This document shows, in pieces, positions 1 through 8,608 of a stretch of 64,000 bases of DNA (position 1 is the first letter of the stretch; each line of letters opens with the position of its first letter). The notes under the pieces were generated by a model, which saw only the letters and a list, made by a program, of their open reading frames with translations, made no database searches and was not told the DNA's origin. The stretch covers positions 62,001 through 126,000 of the forward strand of contig NZ_PGGW01000050.1 of the NCBI RefSeq assembly GCF_002794255.1. The letters run 5' to 3'. The position numbers and the translations under genes are program-made. Source of the stretch: Streptomyces carminius. Its GTDB lineage: Bacteria; Actinomycetota; Actinomycetes; Streptomycetales; Streptomycetaceae.

Positions 1-1
1 C

Positions 2-328
2 GGCCCGGGCGGGAACGGTGACGGCCCGGGCGAGGACGGCGAGGACCCCGGCGAGGACGGCGAGGACGGCAAGGACCCCGGCGAGGACGCCGAGGACGGC
101 AAGGATCCCGGCGAGGACGGTGCGGACGCCGGGGGCGGCGACGGCTCCACCGGCGGTGACACCGGAGGCGACGGATCCGGGGACGGCGCCCTGGCCCTCA
201 CCGGTACGAGCGCGCTGGTCCTGGGCGGCGCGGCGCTGGTCCTGCTGGCCGCCGGCGCGGGTGTCGTGTTCGCCGTGCGCGGCCGCCGGGCCGGTGGCGC
301 GGGCGGCACCGGTGGTGCGGTGGCCTGA
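2..328 (+). CDS. C-terminal end of a LAXTG cell-wall-anchored surface protein (partial)
   Basis: The 5' part lies before the window; the frame is open from base 2 to TGA at 326-328 (108 residues). About 60 residues are Gly/Asp/Glu/Pro low complexity with repeated PGED/EDGKD units, as in wall-spanning stalks. LALTG follows at 191-205, then a hydrophobic stretch and an Arg-rich tail (RGRR). LAXTG is the motif used by class E sortases, so the protein is probably exported and covalently wall-attached. The functional N-terminal domain is not visible. A strong hairpin follows the stop. Confidence 0.8.
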   Translation, partial: GPGGNGDGPGEDGEDPGEDGEDGKDPGEDAEDGKDPGEDGADAGGGDGSTGGDTGGDGSGDGALALTGTSALVLGGAALVLLAAGAGVVFAVRGRRAGGAGGTGGAVA

Positions 329-350
329 CCGGGCCGTGCCGGGAACCCGT

Positions 351-387
351 ACGGGGGTGCGCCACCAGTCCGGTGGCGCACCCCCGT
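351..387. terminator. Bidirectional hairpin terminator
   Basis: Perfect inverted repeat with 16-bp arms (ACGGGGGTGCGCCACC and its complement) around the loop AGTCC. It lies between the plus-strand surface protein ending at 328 and the minus-strand gene ending at 442, so it can serve both. No T-run follows, as is usual in Streptomyces. Confidence 0.75.
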
Positions 388-441
388 TCCGCTCCCCCTC
401 CCGCGCCCGGCCCCGGCGGCGCGCCCCGCGTCACCCCCGCG

Positions 442-1422
442 TCACCCCCGCGCCGCTCCCTCGGCGGTCCGGGGGACGGAGAGCCGCTCCAGCACCGTGA
501 CGAGCGCCTTCGTGTCGTCCGCGGCCGGCACGATGCCGAAGGTGTCCGCCAGGACCCCGGGCACCTCGTGCGGCTCCAGCTCCCGCACCCGGCGCGAGCC
601 GTCCGCGCGGGTGGACACCAGGGTGGTGCCGTACAGCCCGTGGCGGACGTCCGGGCCGTTGCGCAGGACGACCGGGCGGCCGGTGAAGGGGGAGTCGGGG
701 TGGGTGGAGACGTAGTGGTTGCCCACCTCCCAGTCGACGGGGTACTGCGGGACGGGCACGAAGGAGTGCAGCTCGCGCCACTCCTCGCCCGGCGCTCCCG
801 CCGCGCGCCGCTCGCGCAGCACCCACTCCCCGGTGCCGAGCTCCGAAGTGCGCCGCGCCAGGCGGAAGGCCCGGCCGCCGGTGGCGACCCCGGCGCCGTC
901 GGCCAGCTCGACCGGCTCCAGCGGACCGCTGCCGAAGCCGGCGTCGCAGAGCCACACCTGCCCGGTCCGGGCCGTCTCGGCGGTCGCCACCCGCAGGACG
1001 GCGTGTGTCGCGGCCTCGGGACGGCCCTTCCCCATGTCCACCCGGGAGGACAGCGCGGTCACTCCGAAGCCCAGCCGTTCCAGGACCGCCGCGAAGAGCC
1101 GGGAGTGCTCGTAGCAGTACCCGCCGCGCGCCCGGCGGACCAGCTTGTCCTGGAGGGCGGGCACGCCGAGGAGGACCGGGCGGCCGAGCACGATCTCCAG
1201 GTTCTCGAAGGGGACGGCGGTGATGTGCGCGCGGTGCAGGGCCCGCAGGGTCGCCGGGGTGGGGGAGAGGTCCCCGGTGTGGCCGATCCGGGCCAGATAG
1301 GCGTCCAGGTCCAGTGACCCGTCGTCCCAGTGGCGGACCTCTCCGGCACGGGCTCCGGTACGGGCCCCGGCACGGATCTCGGCACGGGGACGGATGCGGG
1401 TGCGGGTGGGGGTGCGCTTCAT
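442..1422 (-). CDS. nat: Arylamine N-acetyltransferase
   Basis: Transfers acetyl from acetyl-CoA to arylamines or arylhydrazines in the cytoplasm. The 326-residue product carries the NAT triad: Cys103 in RGGYCYEHS, His140 in ATHAVLRV and Asp160 in WLCDAGFG. About 30 N-terminal residues (Arg/Thr-rich repeats) precede the usual start of the fold. The ATG at 1422 is preceded by a good GGGAGGG site, which decides the start. The gene is monocistronic, and a SoxR-like promoter lies about 40 bp upstream, suggesting induction by redox-active compounds. The family is clear; the substrate is not. Confidence 0.9.
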   Translation of the reverse strand: MKRTPTRTRIRPRAEIRAGARTGARAGEVRHWDDGSLDLDAYLARIGHTGDLSPTPATLRALHRAHITAVPFENLEIVLGRPVLLGVPALQDKLVRRARGGYCYEHSRLFAAVLERLGFGVTALSSRVDMGKGRPEAATHAVLRVATAETARTGQVWLCDAGFGSGPLEPVELADGAGVATGGRAFRLARRTSELGTGEWVLRERRAAGAPGEEWRELHSFVPVPQYPVDWEVGNHYVSTHPDSPFTGRPVVLRNGPDVRHGLYGTTLVSTRADGSRRVRELEPHEVPGVLADTFGIVPAADDTKALVTVLERLSVPRTAEGAARG

Positions 1423-1460
1423 GGTGGCTGCCCTCCCTGTGCGAGCCGGTGGCGGTACCA

Positions 1461-1491
1461 ACGCTATGACCTCAAGCGGACTTGAGGTCAA
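1461..1491 (-). promoter_or_regulatory. SoxR-type promoter/operator for the NAT gene
   Basis: Read on the minus strand: -35 TTGACC (1491-1486), a 19-bp spacer and -10 TAGCGT (1466-1461). The region between contains a perfect inverted repeat, TGACCTCAAG and CTTGAGGTCA around CGGA (1467-1490). The core CCTCAAG/CTTGAGG matches the known SoxR box, and a 19-bp spacer is the hallmark of promoters activated by MerR-family proteins such as SoxR. The assignment to SoxR is inferred from the motif; no soxR gene is in the window. Confidence 0.75.
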
Positions 1492-1535
1492 GGCGGACGG
1501 GGCGCACGGGTGAGGGGAGGAGCGGGACGGGACGC

Positions 1536-2015
1536 TCAGCGCAGCGGCTTGGCGTAGCAGCGGCTGCTGTCGTGGCAGCGGTAGAGCCCGAACTTCTCGG
1601 TGAGGGTGTAGCCGCTCGACTCGTACAGGGCGATCGCCTCCGGCTGCGCGATGCCGGTCTCCAGCACCATCCGGATCCGGCCCGCCTGCCGCGCGTCCTC
1701 CTCCAGCAGGGCCAGGAGGCGGCGGGCCAGGCCCTGCCCCCGGACCTCGCGGACCACGAACATGCGCTTGATCTCCGCGTCGCCGTCCCGGTAGCCCTCG
1801 CCGCCGGAGTCCCGGGCCCGCCAGGCGCCGGTGGCCACGGGGCGGTCCGCCGCGTCGTACGCGATCAGGTACAGCCCGTTCGGCGGCCGGAACATCTCCG
1901 GGGCCAGCGGGGTGATGTCGCCCTCGTCGCCGTACCGCTCGGCGTACTCCTGCTGCACCATGTCGTTCAGCTTCACGGCGTCGGGATGGTCGTAGGCGGC
2001 GGGCACGATGCGCAT
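1536..2015 (-). CDS. GNAT-family N-acetyltransferase
   Basis: A 159-residue single-domain GNAT enzyme using acetyl-CoA; the acceptor is unknown. The acetyl-CoA pocket motif is seen as KRMFVVREVRGQGLARRLL, followed by a helix and the C-terminal ALYESSGYTLTEKFGLY segment typical of the fold. The ATG at 2015 lies only 14 to 23 bp from the start of the divergent exonuclease III gene, so the two leaders must overlap or be leaderless. The NAT gene lies downstream on the same strand but has its own promoter. Confidence 0.85.
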   Translation of the reverse strand: MRIVPAAYDHPDAVKLNDMVQQEYAERYGDEGDITPLAPEMFRPPNGLYLIAYDAADRPVATGAWRARDSGGEGYRDGDAEIKRMFVVREVRGQGLARRLLALLEEDARQAGRIRMVLETGIAQPEAIALYESSGYTLTEKFGLYRCHDSSRCYAKPLR

Positions 2016-2038
2016 GACCGCATCGTAAGGTGCCCGGT

Positions 2039-2836
2039 GTGCTGACGATTTCGACGGTCAACGTGAACGGGCTGCGGGCCGCGGCGAAGAAGGGCTACGT
2101 CCCCTGGCTGGCCGCCACCGAAGCGGACGTGGTGTGCCTGCAGGAGGTGCGCGCCGAGCCCGGCCAACTCCCGGACGAGGTGCGCGAGCCGGCCGGCTGG
2201 CACGCCCTGTACGCCCCCGCCGCCGCCAAGGGGCGCGCCGGTGTGGCGGTGCTCACCCGGCGCGCGCCGGAGCGGGTGCAGGTGGGCTTCGGGGTGACGG
2301 AGTTCACCGACTCCGGCCGCTATCTGGAGGTGGACCTGCCCGGGGTGACCGTCGCCAGCCTCTACCTGCCCTCGGGCGAGGTCGGCACCGAGCGGCAGGA
2401 GGAGAAGGAGCGCTTCATGGCGGCCTTCCTGCCGTACCTGGCCGCCCTGCGCGAACGCGCGGCCGCCGCGGGCCGGGAGGTCGTTGTCTGCGGCGACTGG
2501 AACATCGCCCACCGGGAGGCGGACCTGAAGAACTGGAAGGCCAACCGGAAGAACTCCGGCTTCCTGCCCGAGGAGCGCGCCTGGCTCGGCCGGGTCCTCG
2601 ACGAGGCGGGCTACGCGGACGTCGTGCGCCGCCTCCACCCCGACCAGGACGGGCCGTACACCTGGTGGTCCTACCGGGGCCGGGCCTTCGACAACGACGC
2701 GGGCTGGCGCATCGACTACCAGATCGCGACGGAGGGCCTGGCGGAGCGGGCGGTGAAGGCGGTCGTGGAGCGGGCGGCCGACCACGCGGGCCGGTGGAGC
2801 GACCACGCGCCGGTGACGGTCGTCTACGGCTCCTGA
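2039..2836 (+). CDS. xth: Exodeoxyribonuclease III (Xth family AP endonuclease)
   Basis: Magnesium-dependent 3'-5' exonuclease and AP endonuclease of base-excision repair. The 265-residue product shows the EEP-fold motifs: VNVNGLR near the N-terminus, CLQEVR (metal-binding Glu), CGDWN (catalytic Asp/Asn) and the terminal WSDHAPVTV. GTG at 2039 is preferred because AAGG lies 8 bp upstream; GTG at 2030 (three residues longer) is the alternative. It diverges from the GNAT gene and overlaps the tail of the convergent exporter gene by 13 bp. Confidence 0.88.
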   Translation: MLTISTVNVNGLRAAAKKGYVPWLAATEADVVCLQEVRAEPGQLPDEVREPAGWHALYAPAAAKGRAGVAVLTRRAPERVQVGFGVTEFTDSGRYLEVDLPGVTVASLYLPSGEVGTERQEEKERFMAAFLPYLAALRERAAAAGREVVVCGDWNIAHREADLKNWKANRKNSGFLPEERAWLGRVLDEAGYADVVRRLHPDQDGPYTWWSYRGRAFDNDAGWRIDYQIATEGLAERAVKAVVERAADHAGRWSDHAPVTVVYGS

Positions 2837-4041
2837 CCGGAGTCGCGGTCCCGGTCGCGGTCCCGGTCGCGGGGCAGCAGGCAGGTGGTGAGCCGGCGGG
2901 CCTCTGCCAGCAGCGGACCGAAAACCGCCAGCCCCTCGGGGACGGCGGCGACGTGCCCGGGCAGCTCGGCGCGGAGCCGGTCCTGGACGGCGCGGACCTC
3001 GGCGACGGCCTCGCGCAGCTCCTCGCGGGCCGCCTCGGTGTCGTCGCCGGTGACGGTGCGCCCGTAGGCGCCCAGCGCGGCGTCGACCTGCCGCAGGAAG
3101 TCGGCGTACGGGCGGGTGACGCCGTGGCCGGGGCGGAGGTCGTCGTCGGTCTCCTCAGCGGACTCCACAAGGGTGCGGGTCAGGCCGACGAGCCGGTCGG
3201 CGATGTCCTCCAGGGTGTCCAGGGTCTCCTCGTACGCCGCCGCCAGCGCCGTGGCCTCGGTGCGGCGGCGGCGCTCGGGGTTGAGCCGCAGGCTCTCCTG
3301 GCTCCAGCCGATCGCGGAGTGCACGCCGCGGATCAGCCGGGGGAGACGGCGGGCCCGCTCGTGCCAGCCGCGGACGCGGTCCCGCTCCCAGGGCTCGTCC
3401 AGGCCGTCGGCGAGGTCCGTGACGATCTCCCGCGCCTCGCGGAGCACGTCGTCCACCGCCTCGCGGGTGCTGCGCAGGTAGACGGGCGGCATGACCAGCG
3501 CGTTGACACCGACGCCGACGGCCGTGCCCAGCAGTGCCGCCAGGATGCGGGAGACGGCGGAGTCGAGCGTCGCCTCGCCCGGGATCAGGGTGAACAGGGC
3601 GGCGGTGGAGGTGTAGATGCCCTGGTCGCCGAAGCGCGGCCAGTTGGCCAGCAGGGTGGTGACGGGCAGCACGACGACCAGCGCCGCCATGGGATGGCCC
3701 AGGGGGATGACCAGGGCGGCGGCCAGTACGGTGCCCACGGTGATCGCCAGGGTCTGGTGGAGGCCCTGCCGCACCGAGCGGTAGACGGTGGCCTGCACCA
3801 GTACCACGGCCACCCAGGGCGCCATCAGGGCGAAGGCGTCGGGCAGCAGCCAGGCTGCCGCGAACCAGGCGAGCAGGGCGGCGAGCGCGGCCTTGAGCGA
3901 CTGGACGACCATGTCGCGCTCCCGGCCCGGCCCCCGCCCGGCGCGGCGCGCGGCGCGGGCGGCCCAGGAGACCTCCGCCCGTACGGCGCGGAGCGCGGCG
4001 GCGGCCCGGGCGCGCGGCGCCGGAGGGCGTGTATGCATCAT
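2824..4041 (-). CDS. FUSC / aromatic acid exporter-like membrane protein
   Basis: A 405-residue protein with a basic N-terminus, about four to six hydrophobic segments in the first 180 residues (for example SLKAALAALLAWFAAAWLL, MAPWVAVVLVQATVY) and a long cytoplasmic helical domain rich in Glu/Arg. This is the architecture of the aromatic acid exporter/FUSC families, proposed to export aromatic carboxylates. The end is an Arg-Asp repeat (DRDRDRDRD). Two tandem ATGs (4041 and 4038) offer the start and no strong RBS decides. The stop lies inside the end of xth. Transport substrate is unknown. Confidence 0.75.
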   Translation of the reverse strand: MMHTRPPAPRARAAAALRAVRAEVSWAARAARRAGRGPGRERDMVVQSLKAALAALLAWFAAAWLLPDAFALMAPWVAVVLVQATVYRSVRQGLHQTLAITVGTVLAAALVIPLGHPMAALVVVLPVTTLLANWPRFGDQGIYTSTAALFTLIPGEATLDSAVSRILAALLGTAVGVGVNALVMPPVYLRSTREAVDDVLREAREIVTDLADGLDEPWERDRVRGWHERARRLPRLIRGVHSAIGWSQESLRLNPERRRRTEATALAAAYEETLDTLEDIADRLVGLTRTLVESAEETDDDLRPGHGVTRPYADFLRQVDAALGAYGRTVTGDDTEAAREELREAVAEVRAVQDRLRAELPGHVAAVPEGLAVFGPLLAEARRLTTCLLPRDRDRDRDRDSGQEP

Positions 4042-4097
4042 GCAGATACCGGTGCCACGAGGGTGGCCCGTCATGCCGGGCGGTTCCCGCGGGCCGG

Positions 4098-4949
4098 TCA
4101 GGCCCCGGTGTCCGGTTCCGGCGCGGTCCCGGTTCCGGGCTCGTCGTCCGGCCGCGGCCAGTTCTCCAGTTCGGCGCGGATCCGGCGGTCCACGGCCAGG
4201 GCCACCTCGGCGTCGACGACCTGCTTGGACAGCGGGCGCAGCCGGTCCATGACCTCGGTGAGCCACTCCGGGCCGGCGCCGGCCGGCCGGCGGGCGTCCG
4301 CGAGCAGATGGTTCCTGATCAGTTCGGTGAACAGGCCGGCGACGGCGTCGGCGTGCTCGCGGACCACGCGTCCCGCCTCCAGCACCGCCGCCAGCGGTAT
4401 GCCCTCGCGCACCAGCGCGGTGGAGGCGTCGAGCAGCCGGCGGCTGACATGGACCACCTCGTCGCCGTCGACGGCCAGATAGCCCAGCCGCAGGGCGGCG
4501 GCGAGGTTCTCGGGGGTCACCTCGCCGGGGAAGTGGGCGGCCAGCTCCTCGGGGGTGAGCCGGACGGGGGTCTCCTCCGACCAGGGCGGGACGAGGGTGC
4601 CGTCCAGCCCGAGCAGTTCGGCGGCCCGGCCGGAGTCCCGGCCCTTCTCGAAGGCGTCGATCAGATCGGCGATGCCGCCGAGGGTGTGGCCGCGCGCCAG
4701 CAGTTCGGAGATCGTCCGCAACCGGGCGAGGTGGTGCTCGTCGTACCAGGCGATCCGGCCCTCGCGGCGCGGCGGCGGAAGGAGTCCGCGTTCGCGGTAG
4801 AACCGCAGGGTGCGCACGGTGATGCCGGCCGCACCGGCGAGCTCGGCCGTGCGGTACTCCGCGCGTCCCGTCCCGTCCGCCGCTCCTTCCGTCCTGTCCG
4901 CCGCCCCTTCCGCCGCTCCGTCCGCCGTCCGACCCGTCGTGTCCGCCAC
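4098..4949 (-). CDS. MerR-family transcriptional regulator
   Basis: 283 residues. After a low-complexity Ala/Gly/Asp N-terminus of about 32 residues comes the MerR winged HTH (EYRTAELAGAAGITVRTLRFYRERGLL) with the usual DEHHLARLRTISELLARGH helix. A long effector domain of about 180 residues follows, larger than in metal sensors and with no metal-binding cysteines. GTG at 4949 is the best start; an ATG at 5030 would lie within the promoter region. It diverges from the monooxygenase operon and is its probable regulator. Confidence 0.85.
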   Translation of the reverse strand: MADTTGRTADGAAEGAADRTEGAADGTGRAEYRTAELAGAAGITVRTLRFYRERGLLPPPRREGRIAWYDEHHLARLRTISELLARGHTLGGIADLIDAFEKGRDSGRAAELLGLDGTLVPPWSEETPVRLTPEELAAHFPGEVTPENLAAALRLGYLAVDGDEVVHVSRRLLDASTALVREGIPLAAVLEAGRVVREHADAVAGLFTELIRNHLLADARRPAGAGPEWLTEVMDRLRPLSKQVVDAEVALAVDRRIRAELENWPRPDDEPGTGTAPEPDTGA

Positions 4950-5094
4950 ACCCGGAAGCCTATGCGGCGCGGGCCGCCCCCGGCCGGACGGGGCGGGACG
5001 GTGGGGCGGGACGGTGAGGCGGAGGTGCAACCGGCGGTAACTTCCCGCTCCGCACCCCTACCCATGAGTACGTTCCTGTCCTACTCTCCAACAG

Positions 5095-5112
5095 TGCCAG
5101 TGATCGCTGGCA
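5095..5112. promoter_or_regulatory. Palindrome between MerR and monooxygenase genes (candidate operator)
   Basis: TGCCAG at 5095-5100 and CTGGCA at 5107-5112 flank TGATCG; 16 of 18 positions are symmetric. It lies 39 bp before the monooxygenase start, in the 200-bp divergent gap. The likely ligand is the adjacent MerR protein, but this is inference from position only. Confidence 0.45.
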
Positions 5113-5150
5113 TATTCTGCCCGCGGGGGCACCTATGTCGGGAGGGCGGC

Positions 5151-6701
5151 GTGGCCGAACGGGAACACGTACGGGTGGCGGTGATCGGCTCGGGCTTCGG
5201 CGGACTGGGGGCCGCCGTGCGGCTGCGCCGCGCCGGGGTCACCGACTTCGTCGTCCTGGAGCGCCGCGACGCCCTCGGCGGCGCCTGGCGGGACAACACC
5301 TACCCGGGCTGCGCCTGCGACGTGCCCTCGCACCTGTACTCCTTCTCCTTCGCCCCCAACCCCGACTGGCCGCGGAGCTTCTCCGGGCAGGAGGACATCC
5401 GCGCCTATCTGGAGCGGGTCGCCGACACCTTCGGGCTCCGCCCCCACCTCCGCTTCGGCGCCGAACTGCTGGCGGCCCGCTGGGACACCGCGGCGCTGCG
5501 CTGGGAGATCGAGACCCGGGCCGGGAGCCTCACCGCGGACCTGCTCGTCTCGGCCACCGGCCCGCTGTCGGACCCGAGGATTCCCGACATCCCCGGCCTG
5601 GCCGGCTTCCCCGGCAAGGTCTTCCACTCCGCGCAGTGGGACCACGGCTACGACCTGCGCGGCAAGCGCGTCGCCATGATCGGCACCGGCGCCTCCGCCA
5701 TCCAGATCGTCCCGGCGATCCAGCCGGTGGTGGAGCGGCTCACCGTCTTCCAGCGCACCCCCGCCTGGGTCCTGCCGCGCCTGGACCGCGAGACCAGCCG
5801 CTTCGAGCGCCGGCTGCACGCGAGGGTGCCCGTCACCGGCGCGCTGCGCCGCCGGGCGCTGTGGCTGGTCCGCGAGTTCCAGATCGGCGCCTTCGCCCGG
5901 CACCCGGCCCAGCTCGGTCTGGTGGAGAAGCTGGCCAGGCGCCACCTGCACAAGGCCGTCCGGGACCCGGCGCTGCGCGCCGGACTCACCCCCGGCTACC
6001 GGATCGGCTGCAAGCGCATCCTGCTGTCCAATACCTACTACCCGGCCCTGGCGCGGCCCAACGTGGACGTCGTCGCCTCCGGTCTGAAGGAGGTGCGCGG
6101 CAGCACCCTGGTGGCCGCCGACGGCACCGGGGCCGAGGTGGACGCGGTGGTCTTCGGCACCGGCTTCCACGTCACCGACATGCCGATCGCCCACCGGATC
6201 ACCGGCGCGGACGGCGTCACGCTCGCCGAGGCGTGGAAGGACGGCATGGCGGCGCTGCGCGGCGCCACGGTCGCGGGCTTCCCCAACTTCATGACGGTCA
6301 TCGGGCCCAACACCGGGCTCGGCAACAGCTCGATGATCCTCATCATCGAGGCCCAGCTCAACTACCTGGTCGACTACCTGCGGCGGCTCGACGCCCTGGC
6401 CGCCGAGGCTCCCGGCGGCCGGACCGGCCGGGTCGCGCTCGACGCCCGCCCCGAGGCGGTACGCGCCTGGAACGACCGCGTCCAGGAGCGCATGCGGCGC
6501 ACGGTGTGGAGCACCGGCGGCTGCGACAGTTGGTACCTGGACGCGAACGGCCGCAACACGACCGTCTGGCCGGGCACCACCGCCGAGTTCAGAAGGGTCA
6601 CCAGAAAGATCGACCCGGCCGAGTACGAGGTGCTGCGCGCGCCCGCCCGTACCGCGGACCAGGACAGCCGGCCGGCGCGCACCGCGGAGGGGACCCGATG
6701 A
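5151..6701 (+). CDS. Flavin-containing (Baeyer-Villiger type) monooxygenase
   Basis: FAD- and NADPH-dependent oxygenase of 516 residues. It has the FAD GxGxxG motif near residue 12 (VIGSGFGG), the Baeyer-Villiger fingerprint FPGKVFHSAQWD near residue 152, and the NADPH motif MIGTGASAIQ. GTG at 5151 follows the purine-rich GGGAGGGCGGC and sets the start. It is the first gene of a three-gene operon: its TGA overlaps the ATG of the hydrolase. The order (monooxygenase, hydrolase, SDR) resembles the core of the mycobacterial mymA operon. The substrate is unknown. Confidence 0.88.
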   Translation: MAEREHVRVAVIGSGFGGLGAAVRLRRAGVTDFVVLERRDALGGAWRDNTYPGCACDVPSHLYSFSFAPNPDWPRSFSGQEDIRAYLERVADTFGLRPHLRFGAELLAARWDTAALRWEIETRAGSLTADLLVSATGPLSDPRIPDIPGLAGFPGKVFHSAQWDHGYDLRGKRVAMIGTGASAIQIVPAIQPVVERLTVFQRTPAWVLPRLDRETSRFERRLHARVPVTGALRRRALWLVREFQIGAFARHPAQLGLVEKLARRHLHKAVRDPALRAGLTPGYRIGCKRILLSNTYYPALARPNVDVVASGLKEVRGSTLVAADGTGAEVDAVVFGTGFHVTDMPIAHRITGADGVTLAEAWKDGMAALRGATVAGFPNFMTVIGPNTGLGNSSMILIIEAQLNYLVDYLRRLDALAAEAPGGRTGRVALDARPEAVRAWNDRVQERMRRTVWSTGGCDSWYLDANGRNTTVWPGTTAEFRRVTRKIDPAEYEVLRAPARTADQDSRPARTAEGTR

Positions 6702-7696
6702 ACGACGAACCGGCGAACGACGGCCCGACGAACGGCGGCCCGGCCGCCACCGGGCCGTACGCACCGCCCGCCCCGCGCCGCGAGCTGACCGTCGTCTCCG
6801 CCGACGGCTCCCGGCTGCACGCCGAGGAGCACGGCCGCGAGGACGGCCCCACCGTCGTCCTGGCGCACGGCTGGACCTGCTCGACGCTCTTCTGGGCGCC
6901 GGTGATCCGGCTGCTGGCCGGCGAGCACCGGGTGATCGTCTACGACCAGCGCGGCCACGGCCGCTCCCCGGCCGCCGGACCCGGCGGCCACACCACCGAG
7001 GCCCTCGCCGACGACCTGTGCGCCGTCCTGGCCGCCGCCGGGGCCCGGGCGGTGGTGGCCGGGCACTCCATGGGCGGCATGACGGTCATGGCCGCCGCCG
7101 GCCGCCCGGAGCTGCGCGAGCGCGCCGCCGCCGCGCTGCTGCTCAACACCGGCAGCTCCGGACTGCTGGCCGAGTCCACCGTGGTGCCGCTGCGGGCGGG
7201 CCGGCTGCGTCTGCGCGTCCAGAAGGCCGTCCTCGGCTCCAGTCTGCCGCTGGGCCCGGTGACACCCCTGGGGATGCGCGTCCTGCGGTACGCGACCATG
7301 GGCCCCGGCGCGACGAAGGAGCAGATCGCGGCGTGCGCCCGTATCGTGCACGCCTGCCCGCGCAGAGTGCGCGCCTCCTGGGCCCGGGAGGTCCTGGCGG
7401 TGCTGGACCTGGACGCGAACCTCGCCGCCCTGGACCTGCCCACCGCCGTCCTGGCCGGGGAGAAGGACCGTCTCACCCCGCCGGCGCACGCCCGGCGGCT
7501 GGCCGCGGCCCTGCCGGACTGCACCGGCCTGACCGTACTGCCCGGCCTCGGGCACATGACCCCGATCGAGGCGCCGCGGGCCGTCGCCGACGCCGTGGCC
7601 GCCCTGGTGCGCGACCATCTGACGGGGGGCACGCCTTCCGTGTCCGCCGAGCCTTCCGCACGTCCCGCACGTCCCGCCGAGAAGGAGTCGTCGTAG
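6698..7696 (+). CDS. Alpha/beta-fold hydrolase
   Basis: 332 residues. The nucleophile elbow is GHSMGG; the oxyanion segment HGWTCSTLFW, the Asp in EKDRLTPP and the His in GLGHMTPIEAP complete the expected triad. The ATGA overlap with the monooxygenase implies translational coupling. In this setting it plausibly hydrolyses an ester or lactone made by the upstream Baeyer-Villiger enzyme, comparable to LipR of the mymA operon. The N-terminal 30 residues (DEPANDGPTNGGP) are low complexity. Confidence 0.86.
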   Translation: MNDEPANDGPTNGGPAATGPYAPPAPRRELTVVSADGSRLHAEEHGREDGPTVVLAHGWTCSTLFWAPVIRLLAGEHRVIVYDQRGHGRSPAAGPGGHTTEALADDLCAVLAAAGARAVVAGHSMGGMTVMAAAGRPELRERAAAALLLNTGSSGLLAESTVVPLRAGRLRLRVQKAVLGSSLPLGPVTPLGMRVLRYATMGPGATKEQIAACARIVHACPRRVRASWAREVLAVLDLDANLAALDLPTAVLAGEKDRLTPPAHARRLAAALPDCTGLTVLPGLGHMTPIEAPRAVADAVAALVRDHLTGGTPSVSAEPSARPARPAEKESS

Positions 7697-8608
7697 ATGG
7701 CACGCAACAGTCTCACGGGCCGGGTGGCGGTGGTCACCGGCGCCGCCCGGGGCGTGGGCGAACTGCTCGCCCGCCGCCTCGCGGCACGCGGCGCGCGGAT
7801 CGCGCTGGTCGGCCTGGAGCCGGAGGAGCTGGCGAGGGTCTCCGCGTCGCTGCCGACCGACAGCGCCCACTGGCACGCCGACGTCACCGACCACACCGCG
7901 ATGGCCCGGGTCGCCCGGGAGGTCGGTGAGCGCTTCGGGGCGGTGGACGTCGTCGTGGCCAACGCCGGAGTGGCCGCCGGCGGCCCGTTCGCCGACTCCG
8001 ACGAGACCGCCTGGCGCCGGGTGATCGAGGTCAACCTGCTCGGCAGCGCCACCACCGCCCGCGCCTTCCTGCCCGCACTGATCGAGTCGCGCGGCTACCT
8101 GCTGCAGATCGCCTCGCTCGCCGCGCTCACCCCGGCCCCGATGATGAGCGCGTACTGCGCCTCCAAATCGGGGGTGGAGGCGTACGCGCACGCGCTGCGC
8201 GCGGAGGTCGGCCACCAGGGAGTGCGGGTCGGGGTGGCCTATCTGAGCTGGACCGACACCGACATGGTGCGGGGCGCCGACGAGGACGAGGTGATGCGCG
8301 AACTGCGCGGGCGGCTGCCCTGGCCGGCCAACCGGACGTACCCGCTGGAACCGGCCGTGGAACGGATCGCGGCGGGCGTCGAGCGCCGCTCCTTCCACGT
8401 CTACGGGCAGTGGTGGCTGCGCGGCATGCAGTCGGTGCGCGGCCTCCTGCCCGGGATCGTCGGCCGGGTCGGGCAGCGCGAGATGCGGCGCTTCGCGCCC
8501 AGGCTGGCCGCCGCGGGCGGCACCCGCACCGGGCTGGTGGGCGCGGGCGGCGCGGCGGACGAGCGGGCCCGCCGGCCGTCCGGCGCGGAGCCCGGCACGG
8601 AGCGCTGA
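7697..8608 (+). CDS. Short-chain dehydrogenase/reductase
   Basis: 303 residues. Rossmann motif TGAARGVG, NAG at the end of strand 4 (VVANAG), the catalytic Ser in QIASLAAL and YCASK as the Tyr-x-x-x-Lys pair. The C-terminal extension of about 60 residues (from FHVYGQWWLRGMQ) is longer than in classical SDRs and resembles SadH-like enzymes of mymA-type operons. The ATG directly follows the hydrolase stop, completing the operon. Expected role: alcohol/ketone redox step next to the oxygenase. Confidence 0.88.
   Translation: MARNSLTGRVAVVTGAARGVGELLARRLAARGARIALVGLEPEELARVSASLPTDSAHWHADVTDHTAMARVAREVGERFGAVDVVVANAGVAAGGPFADSDETAWRRVIEVNLLGSATTARAFLPALIESRGYLLQIASLAALTPAPMMSAYCASKSGVEAYAHALRAEVGHQGVRVGVAYLSWTDTDMVRGADEDEVMRELRGRLPWPANRTYPLEPAVERIAAGVERRSFHVYGQWWLRGMQSVRGLLPGIVGRVGQREMRRFAPRLAAAGGTRTGLVGAGGAADERARRPSGAEPGTER

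Noticed and set aside
442..2061. One long minus-strand frame joining NAT with the region before it
   Set aside because: The extra N-terminal part is an antisense shadow of the GNAT gene; the NAT fold and a good RBS begin at 1422.
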